From Candidatus Omnitrophota bacterium (GTDB lineage Bacteria > Omnitrophota > Gorgyraeia > Zapsychrales > Zapsychraceae): 64,000 bases of DNA. A program made the position numbers and the translations under genes. Positions 17,755 through 26,358 of this stretch are shown here, piece after piece. A model generated the notes under the pieces. The model did no database searches. It was not told the origin of the DNA and worked only from the letters and a program-made list of their open reading frames with translations. Where the stretch lies: assembly GCA_020429915.1 (NCBI GenBank), contig JAGQKV010000007.1, forward strand, positions 1 to 64,000. The letters are read 5' to 3'. The first letter of the stretch is position 1. The number at the start of each line of letters is the position of its first letter.

Positions 17755-18612
17755 ATGGTCTACAATATCCCCAACTGGATCATCGCTATTACCGTCGTCG
17801 GCACGTGGCTGATCATCACCATCCCCGGCATGCCGCCTGTGTTTATCGCGGCCATGATTGTGTTTGCCGCATTCATCATTTGGTATGCCTTTACGCAGCT
17901 TTATTTTTCGGCCAGCTACAACAACGTCCTCAATATTTACCTGACGAACAATCTCGAAGGCGGCGGTGACATGTACACCCAGGATGTCTTGAACTTCGTT
18001 GCCAGGAACGTCGGCAAAGTCGACAGTGTGTTTGAATATTGCGCGGGGCCGGGGTTCATGGGGTTTTTTCTGCTGGCACACGATATGTGCCGGACTTTAA
18101 GCCTGGCCGACATCAGTCCGCAAGCCGTCAAGGCGATGAACATGACGGTGGAGGAAAACAAATTGCAAGACAGGGTCCGGGTGTACCAGTCCGACTGTCT
18201 GGAGGCGATCTCCGCTGACGAGCGGTGGGACTTTGTCGTCGCCAATCCGCCGTGGTGGTTGACCAATAAAAAAGTCGCCCGCTGGAGCCGGATCCTGTGC
18301 GACCCGGACGGGCGTGTGCACCGGGAATTCTTCGAGAACGTGGGAAAGCACCTCAAGCCCGGCGGATCGATTTTGCTCGTCGAAGGCGGGCGCTATACGC
18401 AGCCGGATGATTTTCGTGAGATGATCGAGACCAACGGCTTTGAAATCGCGTATTCGGGCAAGATCGCCAGCAACAAGACCTTGTTTAAGGACATGGGCGA
18501 GAATGCCGGCCTGCGCCGCAAGATCTACATCGCCCTCATGCGCCGCGGCATCATGGCGCGCAAAAGTTATTTCATCTGGATCAAACGCAGAGAGAGTGAG
18601 AAATCTCGGTAA
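17755..18612 (+). CDS. Membrane-anchored SAM-dependent methyltransferase
   Basis: The start is the ATG at 17755 after CAAGGA. Earlier in-frame codons overlap the previous gene. The product is about 285 residues. Two hydrophobic segments lie at residues 5-50 ('WIIAITVVGTWLIITI' and the following one). A class I methyltransferase domain follows, with motif I 'VFEYCAGPGFMGFFLL', an acidic 'LADIS' after strand 2 and the catalytic-loop motif Asn-Pro-Pro-Trp. NPP(Y/W) is typical of enzymes that methylate an amide or amine nitrogen in RNA, DNA or protein. The substrate is unknown. Coupling to membrane helices is uncommon for this class. Confidence 0.82.
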   Translation: MVYNIPNWIIAITVVGTWLIITIPGMPPVFIAAMIVFAAFIIWYAFTQLYFSASYNNVLNIYLTNNLEGGGDMYTQDVLNFVARNVGKVDSVFEYCAGPGFMGFFLLAHDMCRTLSLADISPQAVKAMNMTVEENKLQDRVRVYQSDCLEAISADERWDFVVANPPWWLTNKKVARWSRILCDPDGRVHREFFENVGKHLKPGGSILLVEGGRYTQPDDFREMIETNGFEIAYSGKIASNKTLFKDMGENAGLRRKIYIALMRRGIMARKSYFIWIKRRESEKSR

Positions 18613-18683
18613 CAATGTTGAATCCTGTCGGCTAAACAGAGAATACGGCATTGTGTTTACCTGGATTTAACGGAAATTATTTC

Positions 18684-18720
18684 TTGTATTTGGGAATAAT
18701 TATGGATAAAATATTCCATA
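18684..18720 (+). promoter_or_regulatory. Promoter with overlapping inverted repeat (candidate Rrf2 operator)
   Basis: TTGTAT (18684-18689), a 17-base spacer and TAAAAT (18707-18712) form a promoter-like pair before the Rrf2 gene. Two nested inverted repeats overlap it: GGAATA (18693-18698) with TATTCC (18712-18717), and TATGGA (18701-18706) with TCCATA (18715-18720). Both cover the -10 element, as expected for autorepression. Confidence 0.55.
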
Positions 18721-18743
18721 AATAAGAGAGACGCGCGGTTGTT

Positions 18744-19157
18744 ATGTTCAAAATATATTCGAAAGGTTGCGAGTACGTGCTGCGGGCGTTGACCACCCTT
18801 CCCGCCGATCATTTTGATGTGCCGTTCTTGGCCAAGGATTTGTGCCGTAAGGCCAGGGTGCCGGAGGCGTCTACACGCAAGGCCTTTCAGAAGTTGGCCA
18901 AGGAAGGAATTCTAACGGCCATGACCGGTCCGGGCGGAGGGTACAGGCTGGCCGTTGCGCCTGCGGATATATCGTTGCTGAGCATCATCACCGCCATCGA
19001 GGGGGAGGATGTGTTTAAGAAATGTATCTTGGGATTAAGGGTGTGCAGTGATCGCAAGCCGTGTCCGGTACATGCGTCCTGGAAAAAACTCCGGGGAGGC
19101 ATGATGCAGGAAATGGAATCCAAGAATTTGGCGCAGCTGATGCGTGCCGTGAAATAG
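18744..19157 (+). CDS. Rrf2-family Fe-S transcriptional regulator
   Basis: The product is 137 residues. The N-terminal winged helix (1-70) has the family's 'YVLRALTTL' helix and the 'GPGGGYRLA' wing. Three cysteines in 'CILGLRVCSDRKPCPVH' (C-x6-C-x5-C) match the cluster-binding loop of NsrR/IscR-type members, so it probably holds a [2Fe-2S] or [4Fe-4S] cluster and senses NO, redox state or iron. It is the first gene of the nitrate-respiration island; the next gene starts seven bases after its stop. A palindrome overlapping its own promoter suggests autoregulation. Its exact signal is inference from context. Confidence 0.9.
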   Translation: MFKIYSKGCEYVLRALTTLPADHFDVPFLAKDLCRKARVPEASTRKAFQKLAKEGILTAMTGPGGGYRLAVAPADISLLSIITAIEGEDVFKKCILGLRVCSDRKPCPVHASWKKLRGGMMQEMESKNLAQLMRAVK

Positions 19158-19163
19158 AGGCGA

Positions 19164-19793
19164 ATGGTGGGATCGAATTCCCGAACAACATTTCCAATCT
19201 GGTGGATCGCGATCGTATTTTTCGCGCTGGCAGTGACCTTTGTGGCCGACATATGGGGAACGAAGCGGGCCGTTATTCGACACGAACCTGTGGCCAGTCG
19301 TCATTTTGATCCGGCACCGGTCCGGACCCCTTTAATCGAACCCGAATATGTATATCAGGGTAAACTGTACCGTTGTAACGATTGTCACGCCACGTTGGAG
19401 CCGTCGACGATCCAGAAATCATATTTTTCCTCCCATCCCGATGTGATCTTGGAACACGGGGCCAACAATCATTGCCAAACCTGCCACAACCGGAATAATA
19501 TGGATATGTTGGTGGACTTGAACCGCAATGACGTTCCTTTTGCGCAAAGTCAGCGCAGCTGCCTTCAATGTCACGGGCCGATCTATCGCGATTGGGAACG
19601 AGGACTTCATGGGCGGATGAACAACTATTGGGATGACGAACGGGGTGTGGTGCGCCGCTTAACCTGCGTGGCCTGTCATAATCCGCATCAACCGGTCTTT
19701 GCCCCGATGAAACCGGCGCCCGGTCCTCACGTGCGGCAATATCGTGATTTTCTAAAATCCATATCAACGGAGAACGCCGATCATGACGGATAA
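19164..19793 (+). CDS. Membrane-anchored tetraheme cytochrome c
   Basis: The product is 209 residues. An N-terminal uncleaved membrane helix (about 11-30) holds a periplasmic domain with four CxxCH haem sites: CNDCH, CQTCH, CLQCH and CVACH. The conserved surroundings 'DWERGLHGRMNNYWDD' and 'CHNPHQPVFAPM' suggest a defined family associated with Fe-S/NrfD quinone modules; I cannot name it. It could carry electrons between the quinol module and NapA/NapB, in place of NapC or NapM. Its 3' end overlaps the next gene by 11 bases. Confidence 0.88.
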   Translation: MVGSNSRTTFPIWWIAIVFFALAVTFVADIWGTKRAVIRHEPVASRHFDPAPVRTPLIEPEYVYQGKLYRCNDCHATLEPSTIQKSYFSSHPDVILEHGANNHCQTCHNRNNMDMLVDLNRNDVPFAQSQRSCLQCHGPIYRDWERGLHGRMNNYWDDERGVVRRLTCVACHNPHQPVFAPMKPAPGPHVRQYRDFLKSISTENADHDG

Positions 19794-20772
19794 ATCCGAC
19801 CAGCATAAGTGCGGATGCGGAAAGAATAACGGAGACTGTGAGTCACACAGGGATGATCCCGGCCTGACTCCGGTCAGCCGGCGGGATTTTCTCAAACGGT
19901 CGGCGGTGATCGGTTCGGGAGCGGCGGCGTTGATTGCCGCCATGTCTCCGTTGCGTTTGCTGAAAGAGACGATCACCGCTGAGGAGTTTGTGCAGAGGCA
20001 CTATAAAGAGATGAGCAAGGAGGAACTGGACAAGGTTATCGCCCGTATCTCGGCCAAAGTCCGGGATCGCTTCGGGGTCACGCCCCGTCTGCGGGATGTC
20101 AAACCGATGGACGGCGTGGAATATGTTTACGCCTTGAATCTATCCCGCTGCAACGGTTCGCGACGTTGCGTGCATGCCTGCGTCAACGAAAACAATCAAT
20201 CGCGCAGCCCGGAGATCCAGTATATCAGTGTCTTCAAGATGCCCAAGGGGACAATGGACATGGAACAAGGAACCCGGCACTATGATCCCGAACAAGTCCC
20301 GGAAGACGACTCATATTATCTGCCGGTGCAGTGCCAGCAGTGTGAAAACCCGCCTTGTGTCAAGGCCTGCCCCGTTGAGGCTACCTGGCAGGAGAAAGAC
20401 GGCATTACGGTCATTGATTATAATTGGTGCATCGGCTGCCGGTACTGTGAAGCGGCTTGTCCGTACTGGGCGCGCCGGTTCAATTTTACCGAACCGGATA
20501 TCCCCAAAGAAAGGTTGAATCCGGATATGGCATATTTATCAAACCGTCCGCGGCCGAAAGGTGTTGTGGAAAAATGTCACTTTTGTTTACACCGGACCCG
20601 CGAAGGACGGTTACCCGCGTGCCTGGAGGCATGTCCCACGGGTGCGCGCATTTTCGGGAATATCCTGGACCCCGAAAGCGAAGTGTCCTATGTCTTAAAA
20701 AAGAAGCGTGTGTTTATTCTTAAGGAAGAGGCGGGCACATTACCGCGGTTTTTTTATTTTTTTGATAAATAG
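19783..20772 (+). CDS. Tat-exported 4x[4Fe-4S] ferredoxin-like protein (NrfC/DsrO type)
   Basis: The product is 329 residues. A twin-arginine signal 'SRRDFLKRSAVIGSG' sits at about residues 27-41, behind an unusual Cys-rich N-terminal tail (KCGCGKNNGDC). Four clusters of cysteines follow: 'CNGSRRCVHAC', 'CQQCENPPCVKACP', 'CIGCRYCEAACP' and 'CHFCLHRTREGRLPACLEACP'. This is the pattern of NrfC, PsrB and DsrO subunits that pair with an NrfD membrane protein. The partner gene is next. It would carry electrons on the periplasmic side from quinol oxidation towards cytochromes or NapA. Confidence 0.92.
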   Translation: MTDKSDQHKCGCGKNNGDCESHRDDPGLTPVSRRDFLKRSAVIGSGAAALIAAMSPLRLLKETITAEEFVQRHYKEMSKEELDKVIARISAKVRDRFGVTPRLRDVKPMDGVEYVYALNLSRCNGSRRCVHACVNENNQSRSPEIQYISVFKMPKGTMDMEQGTRHYDPEQVPEDDSYYLPVQCQQCENPPCVKACPVEATWQEKDGITVIDYNWCIGCRYCEAACPYWARRFNFTEPDIPKERLNPDMAYLSNRPRPKGVVEKCHFCLHRTREGRLPACLEACPTGARIFGNILDPESEVSYVLKKKRVFILKEEAGTLPRFFYFFDK

Positions 20773-20841
20773 GATGAGACAACAAAGTGAACGAAATTAT
20801 CGTCCCGCGTGGGTGTGAACAAGAGCAGGGAAAACTAATTT

Positions 20842-22086
20842 ATGTTTAAATGGTTACGTGATTATTTGTATTTCTTGTGGCGCTGTTTCGTCATCAGTTT
20901 CGTCGGAGAGCCGTTGTTTTATATTTGGATGACCTTCCTGACCTGCCTGGCATTAATCGGACTCAACGCTTACTGCAAACAGCTTGTGCACGGACTGATG
21001 ATGACGGGCATGACCGATCATGTCTCATGGGGGCTGTACATTGCGAATTTTACATATCTGGTCGGGATGGCCGCGGCTGCGGTGATGCTGGTTATACCGG
21101 CTTATGTTTACAAACGCCATGATGTCCATGAAATTACAATATTCGGAGAACTTTTTGCCATTGCCTCAATTGTCATGTGCCTGCTGTTTGTCACGGTTGA
21201 CTTGGGACGACCCGACCGGTTCTGGCATCTGATCCCGGGCATCGGCCGTTTTAATTTTCCCATCTCGATGCTGAGTTGGGACGTGGTCGTTCTTAATGTC
21301 TACCTGTTTATCAATCTGCATATCACCGGCTATTTGTTGTATATGCGTTACTTGGGGCGCGAGCCCAACAAGTGGTTGTACCTGCCGTTTGTGTTTTTGT
21401 CGATAGCTTGGGCCGTCAGTATCCACACGGTGACCGCGTTCTTGCTGGCGGGATTCGCGGCCCGACCATTTTGGAACACGGCGGTGATGGGGCCGCGTTT
21501 CATCGCCTCGGCCTTTGCCGCGGGACCGGCCGTTATCATCATAACCATTCAACTGATTCAGAAGGTCTTCCGTTATCGCACGTCGATCGAAGCTATTTAT
21601 CTGTTGCGGCGAATTGTTCAGGTGTCCATGATCATCAATATGTTTCTGTTGCTCAACGAAGTCTTTAAAGAATTCTATACGGACGCGCTCCACAATGCCT
21701 CGGCACGCTATCTCTTTTTCGGTCTGCACGGTCACGACGCCTTGGTGCCGTGGATTTGGACCGCATTGGCGATGAACACCGTGTCGCTGATTTTACTGAT
21801 GTCCCCATGGACGCGGCGGATGGTCCCGCTGAACATAGCCTGCCTGCTGTTAATTGTGGGCATTTGGATAGAAAAGGGTATGGGGTTGATTGTCCCCGGT
21901 TTTATTCCCAATCCTCTGGGCGAGATTGTCGAATATGTACCGACCTGGAATGAGATTCTCATATGTGTCGGTATTTGGGCCGTGGGCGCCATTATTTACA
22001 CGATATTACTGCGTTGTACGACACCGATCTTGAAGGGGAAGCTCAAAATAAATCTGAAATATACCCAACGTAACGTGAGCTATTAA
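20842..22086 (+). CDS. NrfD/PsrC-type integral membrane quinol-oxidising subunit
   Basis: The product is 414 residues, very hydrophobic, with about ten membrane helices. Early conserved pieces are 'GLYIANFTYLVGMAAAAVM' and 'TVDLGRPDRFWHL', the latter near the quinone site of NrfD proteins. 'HTVTAFLLAGF' and 'ARPFWNTAVMGPRF' also match this family. With the preceding Fe-S protein it forms a quinol dehydrogenase module that replaces NapC or NapGH of classical nap operons. NapD starts 12 bases downstream, so the group is one transcription unit. Confidence 0.92.
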   Translation: MFKWLRDYLYFLWRCFVISFVGEPLFYIWMTFLTCLALIGLNAYCKQLVHGLMMTGMTDHVSWGLYIANFTYLVGMAAAAVMLVIPAYVYKRHDVHEITIFGELFAIASIVMCLLFVTVDLGRPDRFWHLIPGIGRFNFPISMLSWDVVVLNVYLFINLHITGYLLYMRYLGREPNKWLYLPFVFLSIAWAVSIHTVTAFLLAGFAARPFWNTAVMGPRFIASAFAAGPAVIIITIQLIQKVFRYRTSIEAIYLLRRIVQVSMIINMFLLLNEVFKEFYTDALHNASARYLFFGLHGHDALVPWIWTALAMNTVSLILLMSPWTRRMVPLNIACLLLIVGIWIEKGMGLIVPGFIPNPLGEIVEYVPTWNEILICVGIWAVGAIIYTILLRCTTPILKGKLKINLKYTQRNVSY

Positions 22087-22098
22087 AAGGGAAACCAT

Positions 22099-22347
22099 AT
22101 GCCCGTATCCAGTTTGATTATCAGAACAGAAACCGAACAGACTCAGCAGGTCCGCTCACAGTTGGATAAATGGAAAGGAGTCTCCGTCGAGGCCGTTGAC
22201 GGGATCAATATTGTGATTGTGACGGAGACCGAGACTCAAAAGCAGGACAAGGAGCTCTGGAAGTCGATCGAGTCCCTTGCCGGGGTGCTGCAATGTGATC
22301 TGATATACCATAATTTCGAAGATGACGCGGGAGTGGGCCGCGGGTGA
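22099..22347 (+). CDS. napD: NapD-like chaperone for nitrate reductase
   Basis: The product is 82 residues. It starts 'PVSSLIIRTE' and contains the 'GVSVEAVDGINIVIVTE' and 'LAGVLQCDLIYHNFE' segments of the NapD ferredoxin-like fold. NapD binds the NapA twin-arginine signal in the cytoplasm and delays export until cofactor insertion is complete. Its position directly before napA supports the call. Confidence 0.9.
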   Translation: MPVSSLIIRTETEQTQQVRSQLDKWKGVSVEAVDGINIVIVTETETQKQDKELWKSIESLAGVLQCDLIYHNFEDDAGVGRG

Positions 22348-22423
22348 AAGGCCGTACTCTCGACAACACACAAGCCGCCGCCGGCTATGATGACAAGCGG
22401 CGATCAGCAGGAGGACAAAGATC

Positions 22424-24781
22424 ATGGCGGAAACGATGATGGACAGAAGGGAATTTCTTAAATTCTCCGCCAAATTGGCGGCTTTGGGAGCACTAAGCCT
22501 GAACGGCGGATTCTCCGCGCTGGCCTATGCGGCGACCGATGAATCGACGGGACTCCGCTGGCATAAGGCCCCTTGCCGGTTTTGCGGGACGGGTTGCGGG
22601 GTGTTGGTCGGTGTGCGTGACGGGCGAGTCGTTGCCGTGCAGGGAGACCGGCAGGCCCCGGTCAATAAAGGGCTGTTGTGTGCCAAAGGGTATCATGCCG
22701 GTGCGGCGTTGTACGGCGCCGATCGTCTGCGTTACCCGATGATCCGGCGCAACGGACGATTGCAACAGGCTACCTGGGACGAAGCCATTGACTTGATTGC
22801 CGACCGGATCATAGCCGATTCCAAACGATTTGCCATTTACGGTTCCGGGCAGTGGACGATTCCCGAAGGGTACACGGCGATGAAGTTTCTCAAAGGCGGG
22901 CTGGGGAGCAACGAAATCGACCCCAATGCCCGGTTGTGTATGGCCAGTGCCGTGGTCGGCATGATTACCACCTTTGGTGTGGATGAACCTTCAGGTTGTT
23001 ATGACGACCTGGATACGTGCGACACCGTTGTATGCTGGGGAAACAACTGGGCCGAAATGCATCCGGTGTTGTTCTCCCGGTTCATTGACCGCAAACATCT
23101 CGGACACAAGATCAAGATGATCGATATGGCCACACGCCGCACCCGGACCACCGACGCCGCCGATCATTATATCGAGTTTCAACCGCAGACCGACATGGTC
23201 ATTGCCAACGCGATTTGTCATGAACTTATCCGCCGTGACACTTATGACAAGGAGTTTGTCCGTGACCGTGTGCGATTTTTGGCGGATGATAAGACGCCTA
23301 TCGGCCTTGAGGAATACAAAGCGTTCCTGGCGGATTACGACCTGGATTCGGCGTCGAAACTGTCCGGGGTTCCGGTCCAACAACTGAGTTTGCTCGCGGA
23401 TTTGTTCAGTGATCCCAATGAACGTATCGTGTCGTTATGGTGCATGGGGATGAATCAGCACACGCGCGGGACCGCGATTAACAATTTGGTCTATAACGTT
23501 CATTTGCTGTCCGGAAAGATCGGGAAACGGGGAAGTACGCCGTTTTCTCTCACCGGACAGCCAGCGGCCTGCGGCACCTGCCGGGAAGTGGGGACGCTGG
23601 CGCATGCCCTGCCCGGCGGCCGGGTGGTCAATGACGAGGCTCATCGCCGTGACGCCGAGCGCATCTGGAATTTACGTCCGGGTGTGATCAATCCAAAGCC
23701 GGGCAATCACACTGTGGCTATGTTCAAGGCCATGATGGCGGGTGATATTACCGGGATGTGGGTGCAGGTCACGAATCCGGCCCAGACGATACCTAATCTT
23801 ACAGAGAACGTATTGAAGAATAACAGTGGATTTCTGGTCGTATCGGATGTTTATCCGACAGCCACGACACAGATTGCCGATGTTGTGCTTCCGTCGGCTC
23901 TGTGGGTGGAAAAGAACGGCATGTACGGCAATTCCGAACGACGGACTCATCAGTGGTTCAAATTGGTCGATCCCCCCGGTGAGGCCAGGGACGATGTTTG
24001 GCAGATGTTCGCGGTGGCGCATCGGATGTATGAAAAAGGATTTGAAGGTATGACGAATCGCGACGGTGATTTTCTGCTCACGATAAAAGATGAGGACGGC
24101 AAGGCGGTCGAGGCCTGGCGTTGGGAAGTGTTTAAGGATTTCAATGTGGACAAGGCCTTATTCGAAGAATATCGGCAGTTTACTTTGCTCAAGCATAAAG
24201 ATCTGGCTCCGTATGATGAATATGTGCGGACCCGCGGGCTCCGGTGGCCGGTCGTCCGGGGCTCAAACGGTAACTGGAATGAAACGCCGCGCCGATTTGT
24301 TGAAGGTGACGATCCCTATGTCAAACGGGGGATGGGGATTGCTTTTTATATGGATAAGGGCAAGGAAAATCGTGCCAACGTTATTGCCCGGCCGTATACG
24401 CCACCCCCCGAGGTCCCCGACAAGGAATATCCGTTTTGGTTGTGTACGGGGCGCGTATTGGAACATTGGCATACGGGCACGATGACGCGCCGGGTCAAAC
24501 AGTTGTATAACGCCAATCCCAGGGCATACGTGGAATTGAATCCCGAGGACGCGCGGCAGATGGGCGTTTATACCGGCGAAAAGATCCGTATTGTCTCACG
24601 ACGGGGAAATATTGTCCTGCCGGTATCCATAAACGGGCGGTCCGTGCCGCAGAAGGGGGCGGTTTTCGTGCCGTTCTTTGACGAAACCAAATTAATCAAT
24701 CTCGTGACCCTGGATGCCTATTGCCCGCTATCAAAGGAGCCGGACTACAAAAAATGTGCCGTGCGACTGGAAAAGGTATGA
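22424..24781 (+). CDS. napA: Periplasmic nitrate reductase catalytic subunit
   Basis: The product is 785 residues, slightly shorter than proteobacterial NapA at about 830. It begins with a Tat signal 'DRREFLKFSAKLAALG'. Cys51, Cys54, Cys58 and Cys86 ('CRFCGTGC', 'LLCAKG') bind the [4Fe-4S] cluster. Cys172 in 'DPNARLCMASAV' is the expected molybdenum ligand, which argues for nitrate reductase rather than Ser- or SeCys-type formate enzymes. Molybdopterin contacts such as 'GMNQHTRGTAINN' and 'FSLTGQPAACGTCREVG' are present. The ribosome site CAGGAGGACAAAG supports the start. It reduces nitrate to nitrite in the periplasm. The stop overlaps the start of the next gene (ATGA). Confidence 0.95.
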   Translation: MAETMMDRREFLKFSAKLAALGALSLNGGFSALAYAATDESTGLRWHKAPCRFCGTGCGVLVGVRDGRVVAVQGDRQAPVNKGLLCAKGYHAGAALYGADRLRYPMIRRNGRLQQATWDEAIDLIADRIIADSKRFAIYGSGQWTIPEGYTAMKFLKGGLGSNEIDPNARLCMASAVVGMITTFGVDEPSGCYDDLDTCDTVVCWGNNWAEMHPVLFSRFIDRKHLGHKIKMIDMATRRTRTTDAADHYIEFQPQTDMVIANAICHELIRRDTYDKEFVRDRVRFLADDKTPIGLEEYKAFLADYDLDSASKLSGVPVQQLSLLADLFSDPNERIVSLWCMGMNQHTRGTAINNLVYNVHLLSGKIGKRGSTPFSLTGQPAACGTCREVGTLAHALPGGRVVNDEAHRRDAERIWNLRPGVINPKPGNHTVAMFKAMMAGDITGMWVQVTNPAQTIPNLTENVLKNNSGFLVVSDVYPTATTQIADVVLPSALWVEKNGMYGNSERRTHQWFKLVDPPGEARDDVWQMFAVAHRMYEKGFEGMTNRDGDFLLTIKDEDGKAVEAWRWEVFKDFNVDKALFEEYRQFTLLKHKDLAPYDEYVRTRGLRWPVVRGSNGNWNETPRRFVEGDDPYVKRGMGIAFYMDKGKENRANVIARPYTPPPEVPDKEYPFWLCTGRVLEHWHTGTMTRRVKQLYNANPRAYVELNPEDARQMGVYTGEKIRIVSRRGNIVLPVSINGRSVPQKGAVFVPFFDETKLINLVTLDAYCPLSKEPDYKKCAVRLEKV

Positions 24782-25338
24782 ATCGTAAAACTAAAATTCT
24801 GACCGTGGCGGCCCTGTATGGTGTTATGACGGCCGTGTTGTATGTCAAAAATATTGTGCTGGCCGCGGAGCCGGTGAGCCTGAAGGACATCCTGGTGGAA
24901 GAGCAGATAGACGATCAAAACGCCCGGGCCACCTTGCGGGCTTTTTATACGGCTCCGCCTGTGATCCCGCATGAAATCGTTGCGAAGAATGCAGCGGAAT
25001 GTCTGGATTGTCATCGGGACGTGACCCGCTTGGAAGACGGCCGGGTGGCGATGGCGACCCCGCATCCGCAATTTTCCAACTGCATGCAATGCCATGTTCC
25101 CGGACAGGCCCAAACCTTTGACGAGGAACAAAGTGATTGGCAGGGATTGGAAGAGCCGGAGCGCGGTGACCGATGGTTCGCGCTTTCCCCTCCGACGGTA
25201 CCGCACCGCCTGAAATTGCGGGAAAACTGCCTTTCATGTCACGGCCCGCAGAATCCGGATATGACCATGCGGACGACACATCCGCAGCGCACAAATTGCC
25301 TGCAGTGTCACGTCCCGAATGTGCTGGCGGAATTTTAA
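24778..25338 (+). CDS. NapB-like cytochrome c with four haem sites (internal duplication)
   Basis: The product is 186 residues starting at the ATG that overlaps the napA stop. It has a signal peptide (residues 1-30, ending VLAAE). Each half repeats the NapB signature: 'PP(V/T)(I/V)PH', then a CxxCH, then His in '(P/T)HPQ', then 'NC(M/L)QCHVP'. Haem motifs are CLDCH, CMQCH, CLSCH and CLQCH. Classical NapB carries two haems, so this looks like a tandem-duplicated four-haem version. It should donate electrons to NapA in the periplasm. Confidence 0.88.
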   Translation: MNRKTKILTVAALYGVMTAVLYVKNIVLAAEPVSLKDILVEEQIDDQNARATLRAFYTAPPVIPHEIVAKNAAECLDCHRDVTRLEDGRVAMATPHPQFSNCMQCHVPGQAQTFDEEQSDWQGLEEPERGDRWFALSPPTVPHRLKLRENCLSCHGPQNPDMTMRTTHPQRTNCLQCHVPNVLAEF

Positions 25339-25352
25339 TTGAGGAGATACCC

Positions 25353-25595
25353 ATGAATAAATCCATTCACGGACATGAAGTCATGCAGATGATGATCGAT
25401 TCCGGAAGGATCTATACCGCGGAACAATTGACAGAAGAGATACAGGACCGTTTCGGTCAGGATGCCCGTTTTCATACCTGTTCCCGGCAGGATATGTCGG
25501 CGGAGGAATTGATCGCATTCCTGAAAAGCAAGGGGAAGTTTACGGAAACGGACGGCGGATTTCGGACCGACGCGGACCGTATCTGTGCGCACTAG
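25353..25595 (+). CDS. YecH-like small metal-binding protein (DUF2492)
   Basis: The product is 80 residues after a GAGGAGA ribosome site. It matches the YecH family along its whole length: 'SIHGHEVMQMMI', 'RFGQDARFHTCSRQDMSAEEL', 'FLKSKGKF' and a terminal 'DRICAH'. Conserved His and Cys residues suggest metal binding. Its place inside a nitrate-reduction operon may mean a role in maturation or metal supply, but the function of the family is not established. Confidence 0.88.
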   Translation: MNKSIHGHEVMQMMIDSGRIYTAEQLTEEIQDRFGQDARFHTCSRQDMSAEELIAFLKSKGKFTETDGGFRTDADRICAH

Positions 25596-25596
25596 T

Positions 25597-26070
25597 ATGG
25601 AACATAGTCCGCTAAATTTGACCATGGAAGACGGCCGCCGCGCCTTGGGCGTGCATGTTCTGGAAAAAGGACATCGGCTCCGGCAGAAGTACGGCCATTT
25701 TATTGATATGCAGGTCTTGGAGGAGATCCTGCGGGATGAAGAGTTTGTCCGGTATCCCACGCGGATCACCTTTGATTCCGGTCGGATTGATGTCGGGTTG
25801 TTCGGGGTCGCGGAGAAAGTCGGAGCGGACGCTGCGGAGGGATATATCATATATATTCACGAGCACTTTCAACGCCGTACGGGGGATGTTCCCGCGCTGG
25901 TATTGTACTTATTGGTCGCTGTCAATTACGGTGATTTTGCCAGCGGAAATGAGGCGGAGGAATTCGCTTCGGCGGCACTGGGTATGGAAAAGGATTATTT
26001 CTATAATTATATATGCCGATTGGTCGACGGGATTCCCGGAAAGGAGGATGGACGATGTTTGGAAGAATAG
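25597..26070 (+). CDS. Conserved-looking protein of unknown function in the nap operon
   Basis: The product is 157 residues, acidic and soluble, with no signal peptide. I recognise no domain. Mixed helices with 'RYPTRITFDSGRID' and 'LVAVNYGDFASGNEAEEFA' look like fixed family motifs. The start could be the ATG at 25597 or the GTG at 25585, which overlaps the YecH stop; neither has a good ribosome site. It is tightly packed between YecH-like and tatA genes, whose start lies inside its 3' end, so it is co-translated with the nap genes. Confidence 0.75.
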   Translation: MEHSPLNLTMEDGRRALGVHVLEKGHRLRQKYGHFIDMQVLEEILRDEEFVRYPTRITFDSGRIDVGLFGVAEKVGADAAEGYIIYIHEHFQRRTGDVPALVLYLLVAVNYGDFASGNEAEEFASAALGMEKDYFYNYICRLVDGIPGKEDGRCLEE

Positions 26071-26357
26071 GGTTGGCGGAGTTGATTTTTATATTTTTGG
26101 TCGTCTTTCTTTTGTTCGGTGCCAAGGCCATGCCGGAGATAGCCAAAGGCTTGGCCAAGGCGATCAAGATTTTCAAACGAGAAATGCATGATATTCAGGA
26201 CAGCCTAAGCGACGAACCCTCCCAACAGGCTACGGCGGCGGCCGTCGAGAAGATCAAGGACCATTCCAATGACTACGATCCCTCCGTGCCCAAAAGGGAC
26301 TGGCGGAGCGAATCCGGAAAAGAAGCCGTAGCGGGGGAAAACCGGGAAGAGGTTTAG
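26055..26357 (+). CDS. tatA: Twin-arginine translocase subunit TatA/B
   Basis: The product is 100 residues. It has a short N-terminus, then one membrane helix ('ELIFIFLVVFLLFGAKAMPE') with the Phe-Gly-Ala-x-x-(M/L)-P-E hinge, the amphipathic helix 'IAKGLAKAIKIFKREM' and a polar acidic tail. This is the TatA/TatB/TatE layout. AAAGGAGG lies before the ATG, which sits inside the previous gene. No tatC is nearby. It probably supports export of NapA and the NrfC-like protein encoded in the same operon. Confidence 0.92.
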   Translation: MFGRIGLAELIFIFLVVFLLFGAKAMPEIAKGLAKAIKIFKREMHDIQDSLSDEPSQQATAAAVEKIKDHSNDYDPSVPKRDWRSESGKEAVAGENREEV

Positions 26358-26358
26358 G

